DNA of 64,000 nucleotides from Phycisphaerae bacterium (GCA_025924315.1 JAICIO010000018.1:1-64000); one strand, 5' to 3'; shown: positions 17,210 through 25,822, counted from the first letter of the stretch. Translations and numbers: made by a program. Notes: a model not told the origin generated them from the letters alone.

Positions 17210-17662
17210 ATGATTCGATTCGCCACGATCGCTTTAGCTTTGACGCTGATGTTGTGCAGCGGTTGCATGTCCGAGCCGCTCACCCCACCCGATACGCGGT
17301 TTAATGTGAACCAGGCGCAGTTCGATGTTCCGCCGAAAGAACTGGTGGAGAAAGTAAAGGCCGCGATCGCGCAGCCCCCGCTGAATCTTTCCGTCGAATC
17401 GCAAGATCACGGCGTGCTGCTTTCAAGCTACAAGCAGTACGAAGGCGAGTTCCACATCGCGCGGCACTGGAAAGAACAAACGCGCTATCGCATCGAGATC
17501 TCGCCGGATTGGGACAATCCCACTGGCAAGGCAAAGCTCGCCGTCACCGAACAAACGCAGCAGCGGCGGACGGACAACCAGAAATGGGAAGACGCGCCGG
17601 AGCTCCAGCGGCCCGAACGCGCGAAGGAAGTGCTGGATCAGATTGTGAAGAATGTGAAGTAG
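17210..17662 (+). CDS. Small lipoprotein
   Basis: 150 residues with a lipoprotein signal peptide: MIRFATIALALTLMLCSGC, Cys19 being the lipid site. The mature part is about 130 residues, with a helical start (PPKELVEKVKAAIAQ) and strand-rich middle (GVLLSSYKQYEGEFHI, TRYRIEISPDWD). Probably anchored to the outer membrane. A ribosome binding site (GGAAGGA) precedes the ATG. Function unknown. Confidence 0.8.
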   Translation: MIRFATIALALTLMLCSGCMSEPLTPPDTRFNVNQAQFDVPPKELVEKVKAAIAQPPLNLSVESQDHGVLLSSYKQYEGEFHIARHWKEQTRYRIEISPDWDNPTGKAKLAVTEQTQQRRTDNQKWEDAPELQRPERAKEVLDQIVKNVK

Positions 17663-17677
17663 GCGCCCGCACGCGCG

Positions 17678-17757
17678 TCATCCTGAGCGCACGTGAAGGA
17701 TCTCGAATTCGAGCGTTGCTCTCGATCCAGAGATACTTCGCGTGCCGATCAGGATGA
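17678..17757. repeat. Family D palindrome, degenerate
   Basis: TCATCCTGAGCGCA...GAAGGATCTCGA is mirrored by GATCAGGATGA with several mismatches. Cleaner copies are at 39424-39500, 34510-34657 and 52366-52553. Confidence 0.75.
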
Positions 17758-17763
17758 CGGCTT

Positions 17764-18003
17764 TCATCGGCGCTTACGTTTCGCGGGCGGACAGGCTTCC
17801 TCACACTTCTCTTCGTCCGTTTGAATGACCTGCCGTCGCCGATCGAGCGCGGCGGCGGCGATGCGTTCCTTCTGTTTGCGCGAGACCTTCGGCGGATTCA
17901 CGCCTACGCTCGCGCCGGTCTTTCGTACGCTCTTTTCATCCGGAAGTGCGATGGAACTTTTCCCGCGACCGCGCTGCGACGTTCGCTTCACCTGTTTCGC
18001 CAT
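17764..18003 (-). CDS. Small basic protein
   Basis: 79 residues from the ATG at 18003, which has AAGGAG six bases upstream. Lys/Arg-rich at both ends (MAKQVKRTSQRGRGK and CPPAKRKRR), with one Cys pair near the end. It may bind nucleic acid; no family is recognised. It overlaps nothing and lies 23 bases downstream of the PLDc_N-type gene on the same strand. Confidence 0.6.
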   Translation of the reverse strand: MAKQVKRTSQRGRGKSSIALPDEKSVRKTGASVGVNPPKVSRKQKERIAAAALDRRRQVIQTDEEKCEEACPPAKRKRR

Positions 18004-18026
18004 CTCGTTGCTCCTTGCCGAAACCC

Positions 18027-18290
18027 TCAAGTCACCGTTGACGATGTTCCCCTGCTTCCTCGGGCGACGAAGAAATAAATCAGCGCGCCGACCAGATGCA
18101 GGAAGAAGATCACCAGGAACCAGAGCACTTTTTCACCGCTCGGCCGGTTGCTCGTCAAGCAATCAATCAGCATCCAGAGCCAGAAGATCGACGCGACGAT
18201 CACGATCAGGATGACGACGAGAAAAATGCCACCGATCGCGATGCCACCGCCGGTATTCACGGTTTGCTGCGCGAGCATGAAATTGATCAT
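18027..18290 (-). CDS. PLDc_N-type small membrane protein
   Basis: 87 residues from the ATG at 18290, supported by GGGAGG six bases upstream. Two membrane segments surround a short loop: GIFLVVILIVIVASIFWLWMLIDCLTSN and KVLWFLVIFFLHLVGALIYFFVAR. The pattern W-x-W-M-L-I-D-C ... KVLW...G-x-x-I-Y-F is that of the PLDc_N domain, found at the start of cardiolipin synthases and as a stand-alone membrane protein. The enzyme part is absent here. Confidence 0.85.
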   Translation of the reverse strand: MINFMLAQQTVNTGGGIAIGGIFLVVILIVIVASIFWLWMLIDCLTSNRPSGEKVLWFLVIFFLHLVGALIYFFVARGSRGTSSTVT

Positions 18291-18341
18291 TGCGTGCCTC
18301 CCTTTCGCTACAACAGGGAGCAACCGCTGTGCCATTTCTTG

Positions 18342-18671
18342 CTACTTCGCCGCGCCTGGTTTGATCGGAACAACGGCCGGCGCGTTCTGCAGCTCTTTCC
18401 ACGCGGTTTGCGAATCATCGCCACTGAACTCAATCTTCAGCGGAACTTGTCCAACACCCGCGGAGACGTAAACCGTCGTCAGCTTTTTCGTCTCCTCGCG
18501 AGAGATGACGATGACATCCTTGCTGTGGACCGCCAGCGGACCCCAGCGCAAAAGCTCATCGCCCGCCGGCACTGCAGGCGTCTGCGCCTGCGTCTGGTTG
18601 TGCATCGAAAAGATCGCCCCGAGCAGCAATGCGCCGCCCACGGCCGTCGCCGCCTTCACGTTCACTCGCAT
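18342..18671 (-). CDS. Hypothetical secreted protein
   Basis: 109 residues from the ATG at 18671, with AAGGAGA upstream. An N-terminal signal segment (VGGALLLGAIFSMHNQTQAQ) leads to a mature part of about 70 residues with strand pattern KDVIVISREETKKLTTVYVSAG and a Pro/Ala-rich end. Family not recognised. The minus-strand genes 18671, 18290 and 18003 run in the same direction and each has its own ribosome binding site. Confidence 0.65.
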   Translation of the reverse strand: MRVNVKAATAVGGALLLGAIFSMHNQTQAQTPAVPAGDELLRWGPLAVHSKDVIVISREETKKLTTVYVSAGVGQVPLKIEFSGDDSQTAWKELQNAPAVVPIKPGAAK

Positions 18672-18720
18672 GTGTGGTTCTCCTTTGCGTGTGGTTCGAT
18701 GAGCGCGCAAGCGGCTCCAC

Positions 18721-18830
18721 TTGGTGGCACAGACATTCTTGTCTGTGACGGGGCGAGGTACTCTTCGACCCGATCTGAGTCGGCCGCGGATTACCGCGTC
18801 CGATCACCGACAGGAATGTCGGTGCCACCG
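18721..18830. repeat. Family H repeat
   Basis: TTGGTGGCACAGACATTCTTG and GACAGGAATGTCGGTGCCAC form the ends of a 110-base unit whose interior (GTACTCTTCGACCCGAT... GGATTACCG) is also conserved in the copy at 23775-23879. Confidence 0.85.
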
Positions 18831-18921
18831 AAAGCCGCTTCAGCACTCGCTCTGATGAAACCCATCTTCAAGATCGCTAGCCACTTTCGCAAATTCTTTC
18901 TGTCGCGTATCACATCTCTTA

Positions 18922-19611
18922 ATGACCATTCACAAATCTCTCGTCGCGTTCGTGCTGATCTTGATCGCCTCTCTCGCTTTCGGTGACGACAACAAGCCGA
19001 CGGCGGACAACACCCCGCCGCCAGGGTTCGTCGCTCTCTTCAATGGCAAAGATCTGACCGGCTGGAAAGGCCTGGTCGAAAATCCCCCCAAGCGCGCGGC
19101 GATGTCGCCGGACGAACTCGCGGAGAAGCAAAAAGCCGCCGACGAAGACATGCGCAAGCACTGGAAAGTCGAAGACGGCGTGATCGCCTTCGACGGCAAA
19201 GGCAAAGCCCTCTGCACGACGAAAGACTACGGCGACTTTGAAATGATGGTCGACTGGAAGATCGAAAAAGGCGGCGACAGCGGAATCTACCTCCGCGGCT
19301 CGCCGCAGGTGCAGATCTGGGACCGCCCCGACATTGGCTCGGGCGGGCTATTCAACAACAAGATCAATCCAGCAAATCCAACCAAGGTCGCGGACAAACC
19401 CGTCGGCGAGTGGAATCATTTCCGCATCAAAATGGTCGGCGACAAGGTTACGGTGTGGCTGAACGACGAGCTCGTCGTCGACAACGTCACGATGGAAAAC
19501 TACTGGGAGCGCGACAAGCCGATCTATCCGACCGGCCAGATCGAACTGCAAAACCACAACAGCCCGCTGTTCTTCAAGAACATTTACATCAAAGAACTGC
19601 CGACGCAGTAA
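18922..19611 (+). CDS. DUF1080 (3-keto-disaccharide hydrolase-like) secreted protein
   Basis: 229 residues with a signal peptide ending near residue 21. PPPGFVALFNGKDLTGWKG opens the DUF1080 domain, and it carries WKVEDGVIAFDGKGKAL, DWKIEKGGDSGIYLRG and GQIELQNHNSPLFFKNIYIKEL. The fold is a ConA-like sandwich; members attack 3-keto-glucosides or bind sugars. Very common in Planctomycetes and Verrucomicrobia. The protein is single-domain with an insert of about 35 residues after the first strand (NPPKRAAMSPDELAEKQ). Confidence 0.93.
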   Translation: MTIHKSLVAFVLILIASLAFGDDNKPTADNTPPPGFVALFNGKDLTGWKGLVENPPKRAAMSPDELAEKQKAADEDMRKHWKVEDGVIAFDGKGKALCTTKDYGDFEMMVDWKIEKGGDSGIYLRGSPQVQIWDRPDIGSGGLFNNKINPANPTKVADKPVGEWNHFRIKMVGDKVTVWLNDELVVDNVTMENYWERDKPIYPTGQIELQNHNSPLFFKNIYIKELPTQ

Positions 19612-19618
19612 GATATTT

Positions 19619-19795
19619 GCCACGGATGGGTCACCGATGCGCACCGATGAGAAGATTTTTATCCACGAATGAACACGAATTCACACGAATAGAGAAACCC
19701 AATTTGATTCTTCATTCGTGTCCATTCGTGTCCATTCGTGGTTCATCCTCTTTTATCGGTGCCCATCGGTGCCCCATCGGTGGCTAATCTCTTAA
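19619..19795. repeat. Family F decamer clusters, two nested pairs
   Basis: An outer pair (CACGGATGGGTCACCGATG / CATCGGTGCCCCATCGGTGG) encloses an inner pair (ACGAATGAACACGAATTC / CATTCGTGTCCATTCGTGTC). Units repeat every 10 to 11 bases. Confidence 0.8.
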
Positions 19796-19804
19796 GGAGC
19801 GACC

Positions 19805-20656
19805 ATGCACGCGTTCTGGGTTATCGCCGGAGCAACGTTGGGCGCTTTGCTGATCGGCGCGGGCATTCTTCATCTGATCCCAAAGCTCGGCAACGGCGGA
19901 CGCGCTGCTTCCGATGCGTTATGTCGCGCTCCGCTGCTCGACGTCGTCATCACCTACTTCACCGTCGCCCCAATGTTCGCGGGCGCCATCTTGCGCGGAT
20001 GGCGCGGACTGGCCGGCGGAATCGTCGGCCAGGTCGCGGCGCTCGTCGTTTGGACGATCCTCTCGGAGCTCGCCCATCCCGAAGCCCGCAAAGGCCCGCG
20101 GATCATCAAGTTCAACAACTATCTCGTCGGCCCGGTGCGCAACATGCTCGCGGTCTACATCACCGCGATTGTCACGCCGCTGTTCTGGTTCACGCGCATG
20201 GCGGAGATCGCGATCTACCCCGCCCTCACGGCCCTCGTCGGACTGCCGCCGTACAAATCCGGCGAATGGGTCAACGTCTCGCGCCACAAGTTTTCCGGCC
20301 TCGTCGGACACGACCTGATCTGGTGCCTCTACTGCGATTGGATGACCGGCGTGTGGTCGCTCGGCTCGGAAATGCTCCGCAATGTCGAAAGCTTCTGGTG
20401 CCCCATCCGCTTCGCGAGCGACAAGAAGTGCGCCAACTGCCGCACCGATTTCCCCGACCTCGACGGCGGATGGGTCGACGCGAGCGCAAGCATGTCCGAC
20501 GTCACGCGCACGCTCGAAACTATGTACAAGCGCGACGAGAAGTACCATCCGTGGTTCGGCCATCCCGTGCGCATCACGGTGAAAGGACGCGAGCTTCCCG
20601 ATCGCGAGCTCGTCGCTGCGCCCGCCGATGGAAACGGCCATGCCGATACCGACTGA
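19805..20656 (+). CDS. Hypothetical membrane protein
   Basis: 283 residues with a strong ribosome binding site (AAGGAG, 5 bases before the ATG). Membrane segments near 5-25, 45-63, 68-88 and 115-140 precede a soluble half with a Cys-x-x-Cys motif (KKCANCRTDFPD) that may bind zinc. Family not recognised. The 3' end overlaps the start of the GNAT gene by 17 bases, so they are probably co-expressed. Confidence 0.7.
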   Translation: MHAFWVIAGATLGALLIGAGILHLIPKLGNGGRAASDALCRAPLLDVVITYFTVAPMFAGAILRGWRGLAGGIVGQVAALVVWTILSELAHPEARKGPRIIKFNNYLVGPVRNMLAVYITAIVTPLFWFTRMAEIAIYPALTALVGLPPYKSGEWVNVSRHKFSGLVGHDLIWCLYCDWMTGVWSLGSEMLRNVESFWCPIRFASDKKCANCRTDFPDLDGGWVDASASMSDVTRTLETMYKRDEKYHPWFGHPVRITVKGRELPDRELVAAPADGNGHADTD

Positions 20657-21602
20657 TATCACGTTTACACCCTTCCGCGGCGATGACGATCTCGCCGCGA
20701 TGGTCCGCATTCACGAGCTGCGCCGCGAAGTCGATCAAGTTGATCGGCTCTCAACCCGCGAGAGCTGGATGACGCTCGAGGCTGCGAAATCAGACGCTGA
20801 ATGGTCCGGCGACCCGCACCGCAACATTCTCTTCGCTCAGACAGGGGATGGGCCGATTGGGTATGCGCTCGTCACGCATTGGCAGGAACCGAACGTCCAC
20901 GTTTTCCTGGTCCTGGTTTACGTCATCCCGGCACATCGTGGGCAAGGCATCGAAGGTCACCTGCTGAACTGGGCGGAAGATCGCAGCCGCGCACTCGCCG
21001 CCGAGATCCGTGCGACCGCGCCATGCACATTTGCCGCGAACGCCTCGGAAACCGAATCAGATTGGCAGGCGGTGTTGCAGCGACACAATTACACGCTCGT
21101 GCGCACGCTCGTCGATCTGCAATGCAAACTCGGCACCGATGTGCCAGTCGCCTCACTCCCACAGGGCATTGAAGTTCGCCCACTGACTCGCGGTAATCGA
21201 CGTCAACTTCTTCACGCGCGCTTTGAGGCCTTCAAGGATGAGCCGAACATCTTTGCTGTGGTGCATTCGGAAGCGCAGATTCGCGAATTCGAGAGCGGTG
21301 ATCACCTCGACACTTCACTCTGGCAGATCGCGTGGGACGGCGACGAAATCGTCGGCGGCGTCCAGATCACAGTCCCCAACGGTCGCGGGATCTTCGACCA
21401 GGTCTGGATTCGCCGCCCGTGGCGCCGCCGCGGAATCGCCACGGCGCTGATGAGAATGGGCCTCGGCGCACTTCGAGCCCGCGGAATCCCCCTCGCCATG
21501 CTCCACACCGACGCCGCAAACGCCGGCGGCGCGCTCAACCTCTATGCGAAGGTCGGTTTCCACCCGCGAAAGCATTTCCACTTGTTCCGAAAGCCGTTTT
21601 GA
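20640..21602 (+). CDS. Tandem GNAT acetyltransferase
   Basis: 320 residues; the start may also be 20628. Two GNAT domains: residues about 5-155 with VFLVLVYVIPAHRGQGIEGHLLNW as the acetyl-CoA motif, and about 165-315 with IFDQVWIRRPWRRRGIATALMRMGL and AANAGGALNLYAKVGF. Both acetyl-CoA loops (RGQGIE and RRRGIA) look usable. Double-GNAT proteins often have one active and one regulatory half, for example in mycothiol synthase; the substrate here is unknown. It converges with the toxin gene at 21604. Confidence 0.85.
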   Translation: MPIPTDITFTPFRGDDDLAAMVRIHELRREVDQVDRLSTRESWMTLEAAKSDAEWSGDPHRNILFAQTGDGPIGYALVTHWQEPNVHVFLVLVYVIPAHRGQGIEGHLLNWAEDRSRALAAEIRATAPCTFAANASETESDWQAVLQRHNYTLVRTLVDLQCKLGTDVPVASLPQGIEVRPLTRGNRRQLLHARFEAFKDEPNIFAVVHSEAQIREFESGDHLDTSLWQIAWDGDEIVGGVQITVPNGRGIFDQVWIRRPWRRRGIATALMRMGLGALRARGIPLAMLHTDAANAGGALNLYAKVGFHPRKHFHLFRKPF

Positions 21603-21603
21603 G

Positions 21604-21879
21604 TCATCCACGTTGGACGGCGATGTGAAAGATATGAAGCGTTTGCTCGTCCTGTCCGTATTGAAAGAGAATGTTGAACCAGTACCGAGTGCCTTCGAAA
21701 TCGTGTACGAAGCTGAACAGTTGTGCATTCTGTATGAACGGAAACCGCGAACGCCTGCTTAGCTCGGTGGGTCGGTTGCAAAGATCGCCAATGCATCGCT
21801 CGACGTGTTCGGCGACCGGTAGTGGTAATCGTGCGAGGTCTTGCGCGGCTTCAGGCCCGATGTCGGCGTCGTAGCTCAT
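21604..21879 (-). CDS. RelE/ParE-superfamily toxin-like protein
   Basis: 91 residues. The pattern GPEAAQDLARLPLPVAEHVERCIGDLC is the two-helix start of RelE/ParE toxins, followed by strand-like RRSRFPFIQNAQLFSFVHDFEG, YWFNILFQYG and TLHIFHIAVQRG. Such proteins are mRNA-cleaving or gyrase-blocking toxins; catalytic residues are not well conserved across the group, so the target cannot be told. The start lies within the last 29 bases of the upstream gene, typical of a co-transcribed pair. Confidence 0.75.
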   Translation of the reverse strand: MSYDADIGPEAAQDLARLPLPVAEHVERCIGDLCNRPTELSRRSRFPFIQNAQLFSFVHDFEGTRYWFNILFQYGQDEQTLHIFHIAVQRG

Positions 21880-22273
21880 TCATCACTTCCCCCAGCGGGC
21901 GAAACTTCCCGGCCGCGAGATCTTTCTCGGCTCGAATAACGTCTGACATCGGAAGACTGAGGATCTGACGCAACTCCGCGCGGACACGACGGATTTCGGC
22001 TTGGTCGATTGGGAGCCCTTCGAGCATCGCAAGCCCGTCGTCGAGCTTCTGATATGCCCGGACGAAGGTTTCCGTCTGAACAATCCGAAGCGATTCTTCC
22101 TGATACTCCGGCGACTGCGCCCATCGCTCGCTAAGCCGATGGACCATTTCCACCAAGGACAATCCGATGCTTGCTAGCGCTTCTGCTTCAGAGCGGTCTG
22201 GCGCGGACGCCTGCGCCAACCGGGCGGCCGACCGACCATACGTATCAACTTGTTCTTCAAGAACGCCGATCAT
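21851..22273 (-). CDS. Probable antitoxin partner of the RelE-like gene
   Basis: 140 residues, entirely helical in appearance, with long runs (LVEMVHRLSERWAQSPEYQ, AYQKLDDGLAMLEGLP). The assignment as an antitoxin comes from position only: upstream of and overlapping a RelE-like toxin by 29 bases. It is longer than most antitoxins, and no DNA-binding domain is obvious. The end (DLAAGKFRPLGEVMNELRRRH) resembles the toxin-binding tail of RelB/Phd-type antitoxins. Confidence 0.6.
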   Translation of the reverse strand: MIGVLEEQVDTYGRSAARLAQASAPDRSEAEALASIGLSLVEMVHRLSERWAQSPEYQEESLRIVQTETFVRAYQKLDDGLAMLEGLPIDQAEIRRVRAELRQILSLPMSDVIRAEKDLAAGKFRPLGEVMNELRRRHRA

Positions 22274-22403
22274 CGCTTCTCATTATCGATGGCAATGCGC
22301 ACACGAGTCAATGAAATTAAGCACCGGATGCGGTGATCAAGGCCGATTTGTCGGTCTAAAGTCCAATAGCGGAAAATCTTCGCAGCGTTTCTCATCTGCG
22401 GGC

Positions 22404-23171
22404 ATGAGATCAACCACTCGCCTCATTGCTTTGGCCGGCGCGTTGCTTTTAACTTTCGGCGTCTTTGTCCGCGCGCAGGATCCGCCGGGCATCGATCCGA
22501 AGGCGGATGAGATTCTCAAGAAGATGGGGCAAACCCTCGCGGCGGCGAAGAGCTTCAGTTTTGATTCGCACGCGATCTCCGATCAGATCATGCCGGATGG
22601 CCGAAAGCTGCAGTTTGCGCGCAACGAAAAGGTGAAGCTGCGCCGGCCGGATAAGCTGGCCGCCGACATCGTCGGCGACACCGATGACTTTGTGTTCCGC
22701 TACGACGGCAAGCAGGTCATTCTCTACAACCCGAAGAACAAGAGCTGGGGCGCCGATCCCGCGCCTGCAACGATCCCCGACACACTCGACATGCTCGCCG
22801 AGCAACATGGGATGACGCTTCCGCTGGCGGACCTCGCCTTTCCCGATCCGTACAAGTGTTTGACGGAGAATGTGCGCAGCAGCGAATACGTCGGCGTCGG
22901 TTACGTCTTCGACACGAAGTGCCACCATCTCTCGTTCCGGCAGGCACTGGTCGATTGGCAGATCTGGATCGACACCGGCGACAAACCGCTGCCGCTGAAG
23001 ATCACGATCACCTACAAGGATTCGCCGTCGCATCCGGTGTACACGGCGTTTTTGTCGAACTGGAACCTCTCGGCCGACACGCCCGATTCGACATTCGTCT
23101 TCAACCCTCCCGAGGGCGCAAAGCAGGTCGACTTCTTCACCCCCACTACTCAGCCGGCAACGGGGAAATAA
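22404..23171 (+). CDS. DUF2092-family secreted protein
   Basis: 255 residues from the ATG at 22404 (MRSTTRLIALAGALLLTFG), with signal peptide to about residue 25. The DUF2092 order is visible: ADEILKKMGQTLAAAKSFSFDSH, KVKLRRPDKLAAD, DFVFRYDGKQVILYNPKNKSW, then WQIWIDTGDKPLPLKITITYKD. This outline resembles the LolA/LppX lipid-carrier fold. The C-terminus ends in a TTQPATGK linker. The next gene starts 5 bases after the stop. Confidence 0.85.
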   Translation: MRSTTRLIALAGALLLTFGVFVRAQDPPGIDPKADEILKKMGQTLAAAKSFSFDSHAISDQIMPDGRKLQFARNEKVKLRRPDKLAADIVGDTDDFVFRYDGKQVILYNPKNKSWGADPAPATIPDTLDMLAEQHGMTLPLADLAFPDPYKCLTENVRSSEYVGVGYVFDTKCHHLSFRQALVDWQIWIDTGDKPLPLKITITYKDSPSHPVYTAFLSNWNLSADTPDSTFVFNPPEGAKQVDFFTPTTQPATGK

Positions 23172-23175
23172 TCGC

Positions 23176-23736
23176 GTGAAGAGCTCGACCAAATATCGCC
23201 CAGCCGTGATCGCGCTCGCGACGTTCTGCGCGGGCGCTGCGATCGTCTGGTCTCAGCATCAGGTGAATCCGCAAGTGCAGCGGCAGGTCAATACGGCACT
23301 CTATGCGACGGGATCGAAGTCGTCGGTGCGCTACGCGAAAGATCTCGGCACGAGCGTCGCCATGCCGTCCGAACTGCGCTACGCGTACGTGCGATCCGGC
23401 GCACTGCCGTCTGAGATCCGCATGAACGTCGCGAGGATTGGCCCCCTCTCGCCCGGCGGGCCGCTTTCCTACATCCCCGACGCGACACCGAGCTACATGC
23501 CGCAGCGGAACAAGGAACCGCCGCCGTCGCCGATGGGCTCGGCTGCTTATTACGGCACGTCCGTCCGTTTCGCGTCGCCGAAGTATTCCGGCTCGTCTCA
23601 GGCGCTGAAGTTCAACACTTCCACCGGCAGCATCTCGCCCAAATTCGCATCGCAGAAGGTGAGCAGTTCGCTCGTGCCTTCACCAAAGTTTGCCAGCCCG
23701 AGCATGAGCAATTCGTCCATTCGCTACAACCCGTAA
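23176..23736 (+). CDS. Hypothetical secreted protein with short repeats
   Basis: 186 residues from GTG. A signal-anchor (VIALATFCAGAAIVW) is followed by a Ser/Pro/Tyr-rich region with the recurring word KFAS/RFASPK at about residues 128, 150, 161 and 174, and no globular domain is apparent. Presumably co-transcribed with the DUF2092 gene (5 bases apart). Planctomycete genomes often have a paired gene of this kind; function unknown. Confidence 0.65.
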   Translation: MKSSTKYRPAVIALATFCAGAAIVWSQHQVNPQVQRQVNTALYATGSKSSVRYAKDLGTSVAMPSELRYAYVRSGALPSEIRMNVARIGPLSPGGPLSYIPDATPSYMPQRNKEPPPSPMGSAAYYGTSVRFASPKYSGSSQALKFNTSTGSISPKFASQKVSSSLVPSPKFASPSMSNSSIRYNP

Positions 23737-23774
23737 GCTTCGCCCCAGCGGTACGCGTTCTCAGAAACTGGCAT

Positions 23775-23879
23775 TTGGTGGCACAGGCATTCTTGCCTGT
23801 GATGCGGCGATGTACTCATCGACGCAATTCGGTCACGGATTACCGTGCCTGATCACCGACAGGAATGTCGGTGCCACCG
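23775..23879. repeat. Family H repeat
   Basis: Second copy of the element at 18721-18830, in the same orientation, with conserved interior. Confidence 0.85.
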
Positions 23880-24012
23880 TCCGTTCATTCTTGCAAGAAC
23901 GCGAAACGGGTGGCCTCGCCCTCCCAGTGTGGCAAACTTCGCCCGGTTTCGACAACAAACGTCTCTTGGCGTATCTTCTCCGCACACTTTTGGGTCGCGG
24001 AGAACCACGCAC

Positions 24013-25641
24013 ATGATGCACTTGTCCTGGTCGATTCTGGCACTCACGCATTTCAGCTGGCCGGTCGATGGAACGATCATCGGTATTTATCTGTTGGCGA
24101 CGATGGTCGCCGGCATCATGGTGCGAAAGTACGTCGGCGGAGTCGATGACTTCCTCGTCGCCGGACGCGAGATGAATGTCTATCTCGGCATCGCCTCACT
24201 GGCGGCGACCGAGTTTGGCATCGTCACCGCGATGTACACCGCGCAGAACTCCTACGACAAGGGCTTTTCCGGCGCGTCGGTGGGCATCTGCACGGCGATC
24301 GGCATGTTCGTCGTCGGCTACACCGGATTCTGCATCAAGCCGCTGCGCGACGCGGGCGTCATCACCATCCCCGAGCTTTTTCGCAAGCGTTTCGGAAACG
24401 GCGTGCAGTGGCTGGCGGGTGTTGTCATCGTGCTCGGTGGACTGCTCAACATGGGCGTGTTCCTCCGAGTCGGCGGTGAATTCCTCGCCGTCGTTTGCGG
24501 GTTCAACCTCAACAAGATCGAGATGGTGATGACGGGCCTGCTGGTGGGCGTCGCCGTCTACACCATCCTGGGCGGGATGCTCTCGGTGCTCATCACCGAC
24601 TTCATGCAGTTCGTCATCATGAGCGCGGGGTTGCTGGTCATCACGCTGCTGATCCTGCACGACGTCGGCTGGAACAAGATGGTCGAGACGGTGCATGCCC
24701 ACTACGGCGCCGGCGGATTTAATCCGTTCATCGCGGTGGGCATGGGCCTTCCGTACCTTCTGATCAACCTCATACAAAACACCGCCGCCGCGCTCACGTG
24801 GCAAACGCAGATTGCGCGCGTTCTGGCGGCGAAGGATTCCGCGACGGGCCGGAAGGTTTACACGCGCACGAGCTTCTTCTTCGTCTGCCGCTTCATGATC
24901 CCGGGCCTGTGGGGTGTTGCGGCGCTCGCGGTGCTCAAGCCCGAAGCGTTCAACGTTCTGCCCGCGCACGGAATGATGGCCGAGAATTCGCTCTACGCCA
25001 TGCCGATTTACCTCAGCCACATCGTGCCAGTCGGATTGATGGGCCTGCTCATCGCCGCGATGCTCGCCGCCGACATGTCGACCGATTCTTCCTACATGCT
25101 TGCTTGGGGCAGCGTCATCTATAACGACATCCTCGCCCCCTTCCGCAAAACGCCATGGTCGGAAAAGAAGGGCCTGCTCTGGAACCGCTTCATCGTCGCG
25201 ATCATCGGCGTCTTTCTGCTGATCTGGGGCCTGTGGTACAAGCTCGAAGGCAACCTCTGGGATTACCTGCAGCTCACCGGCATCATTTATCTGGCGAGCA
25301 TGTCTACGCTCCTGATCGCGGCGTGCTACTGGAAGCGTGCAAACAACTGGGGCGCGTATTCCGCGATCATCGTCGGCGCGGTCGTGCCGATGATCTTCCT
25401 GTTCCTGGAAAAGACCTGGCGGGTGCCGGTGGTCGATCCGATCACGCAGGTTCAAAAGATCGTCGCTGGGAAGCCGGAAACCATCGATTACCTGCGATCC
25501 CGCATTGGCCCGACGGCTTCGCACTGGACGGGGCTCACGACGTTTGCGCTGTGCTGGGTTACAATGATCGTCGGCTCGCTGCTGAAGCCCGGCGCGGGCG
25601 AGACTGAAACGATGGCTCAGGCGACGAAAGGAGCGATCTGA
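24013..25641 (+). CDS. Sodium/solute symporter (SSS family)
   Basis: 542 residues with about 13 hydrophobic segments. The start is 24013 or 24016 (MMHLSWSIL); the reading to 23845 is repeat-derived. The SSS signature is visible: YVGGVDDFLVAGREMNVYLGIASLAATEFGIVTAMYTAQ near residues 40-80, and GLLIAAMLAADMSTDSSYMLAWGSVI near 350 with the Na2-site Ser/Thr residues. It should import a sugar, amino or organic acid with Na+. A tiny membrane protein is encoded three bases downstream, suggesting a two-part transporter. Confidence 0.92.
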   Translation: MMHLSWSILALTHFSWPVDGTIIGIYLLATMVAGIMVRKYVGGVDDFLVAGREMNVYLGIASLAATEFGIVTAMYTAQNSYDKGFSGASVGICTAIGMFVVGYTGFCIKPLRDAGVITIPELFRKRFGNGVQWLAGVVIVLGGLLNMGVFLRVGGEFLAVVCGFNLNKIEMVMTGLLVGVAVYTILGGMLSVLITDFMQFVIMSAGLLVITLLILHDVGWNKMVETVHAHYGAGGFNPFIAVGMGLPYLLINLIQNTAAALTWQTQIARVLAAKDSATGRKVYTRTSFFFVCRFMIPGLWGVAALAVLKPEAFNVLPAHGMMAENSLYAMPIYLSHIVPVGLMGLLIAAMLAADMSTDSSYMLAWGSVIYNDILAPFRKTPWSEKKGLLWNRFIVAIIGVFLLIWGLWYKLEGNLWDYLQLTGIIYLASMSTLLIAACYWKRANNWGAYSAIIVGAVVPMIFLFLEKTWRVPVVDPITQVQKIVAGKPETIDYLRSRIGPTASHWTGLTTFALCWVTMIVGSLLKPGAGETETMAQATKGAI

Positions 25642-25643
25642 TC

Positions 25644-25808
25644 ATGGCCGTTAACTTCTGGTACATCGTGATGATCGCGGTGCTGGTCTGGTATTCCACG
25701 ATCACGATCTACGTCGCCATCCGCGGAAGCTACGACGTAAAGCACATGCTCGCGAACCTGAAAAAGGATCATGCGGACGAAGGCCTGCCGCCAACGCCCG
25801 GAAAGTAG
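25644..25808 (+). CDS. Tiny single-pass membrane partner of the symporter
   Basis: 54 residues (MAVNFWYIVMIAVLVWYSTITIYVAIRG...), with AAGGAG upstream inside the end of the symporter gene and only 2 bases between the stop and this start. One membrane helix is followed by a charged tail (KHMLANLKKDHADEG). Tight coupling suggests an accessory subunit, as known for some other SSS transporters that need a small membrane partner. No family can be named from so short a sequence. Confidence 0.6.
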   Translation: MAVNFWYIVMIAVLVWYSTITIYVAIRGSYDVKHMLANLKKDHADEGLPPTPGK

Positions 25809-25822
25809 AGGCGTTTGGAACC

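Noticed and set aside
24196-25524. 442-codon minus-strand frame opposite the symporter
   Set aside because: Its composition (many Asp, His, Arg) is that of an antisense reading of a membrane protein gene; no motifs.
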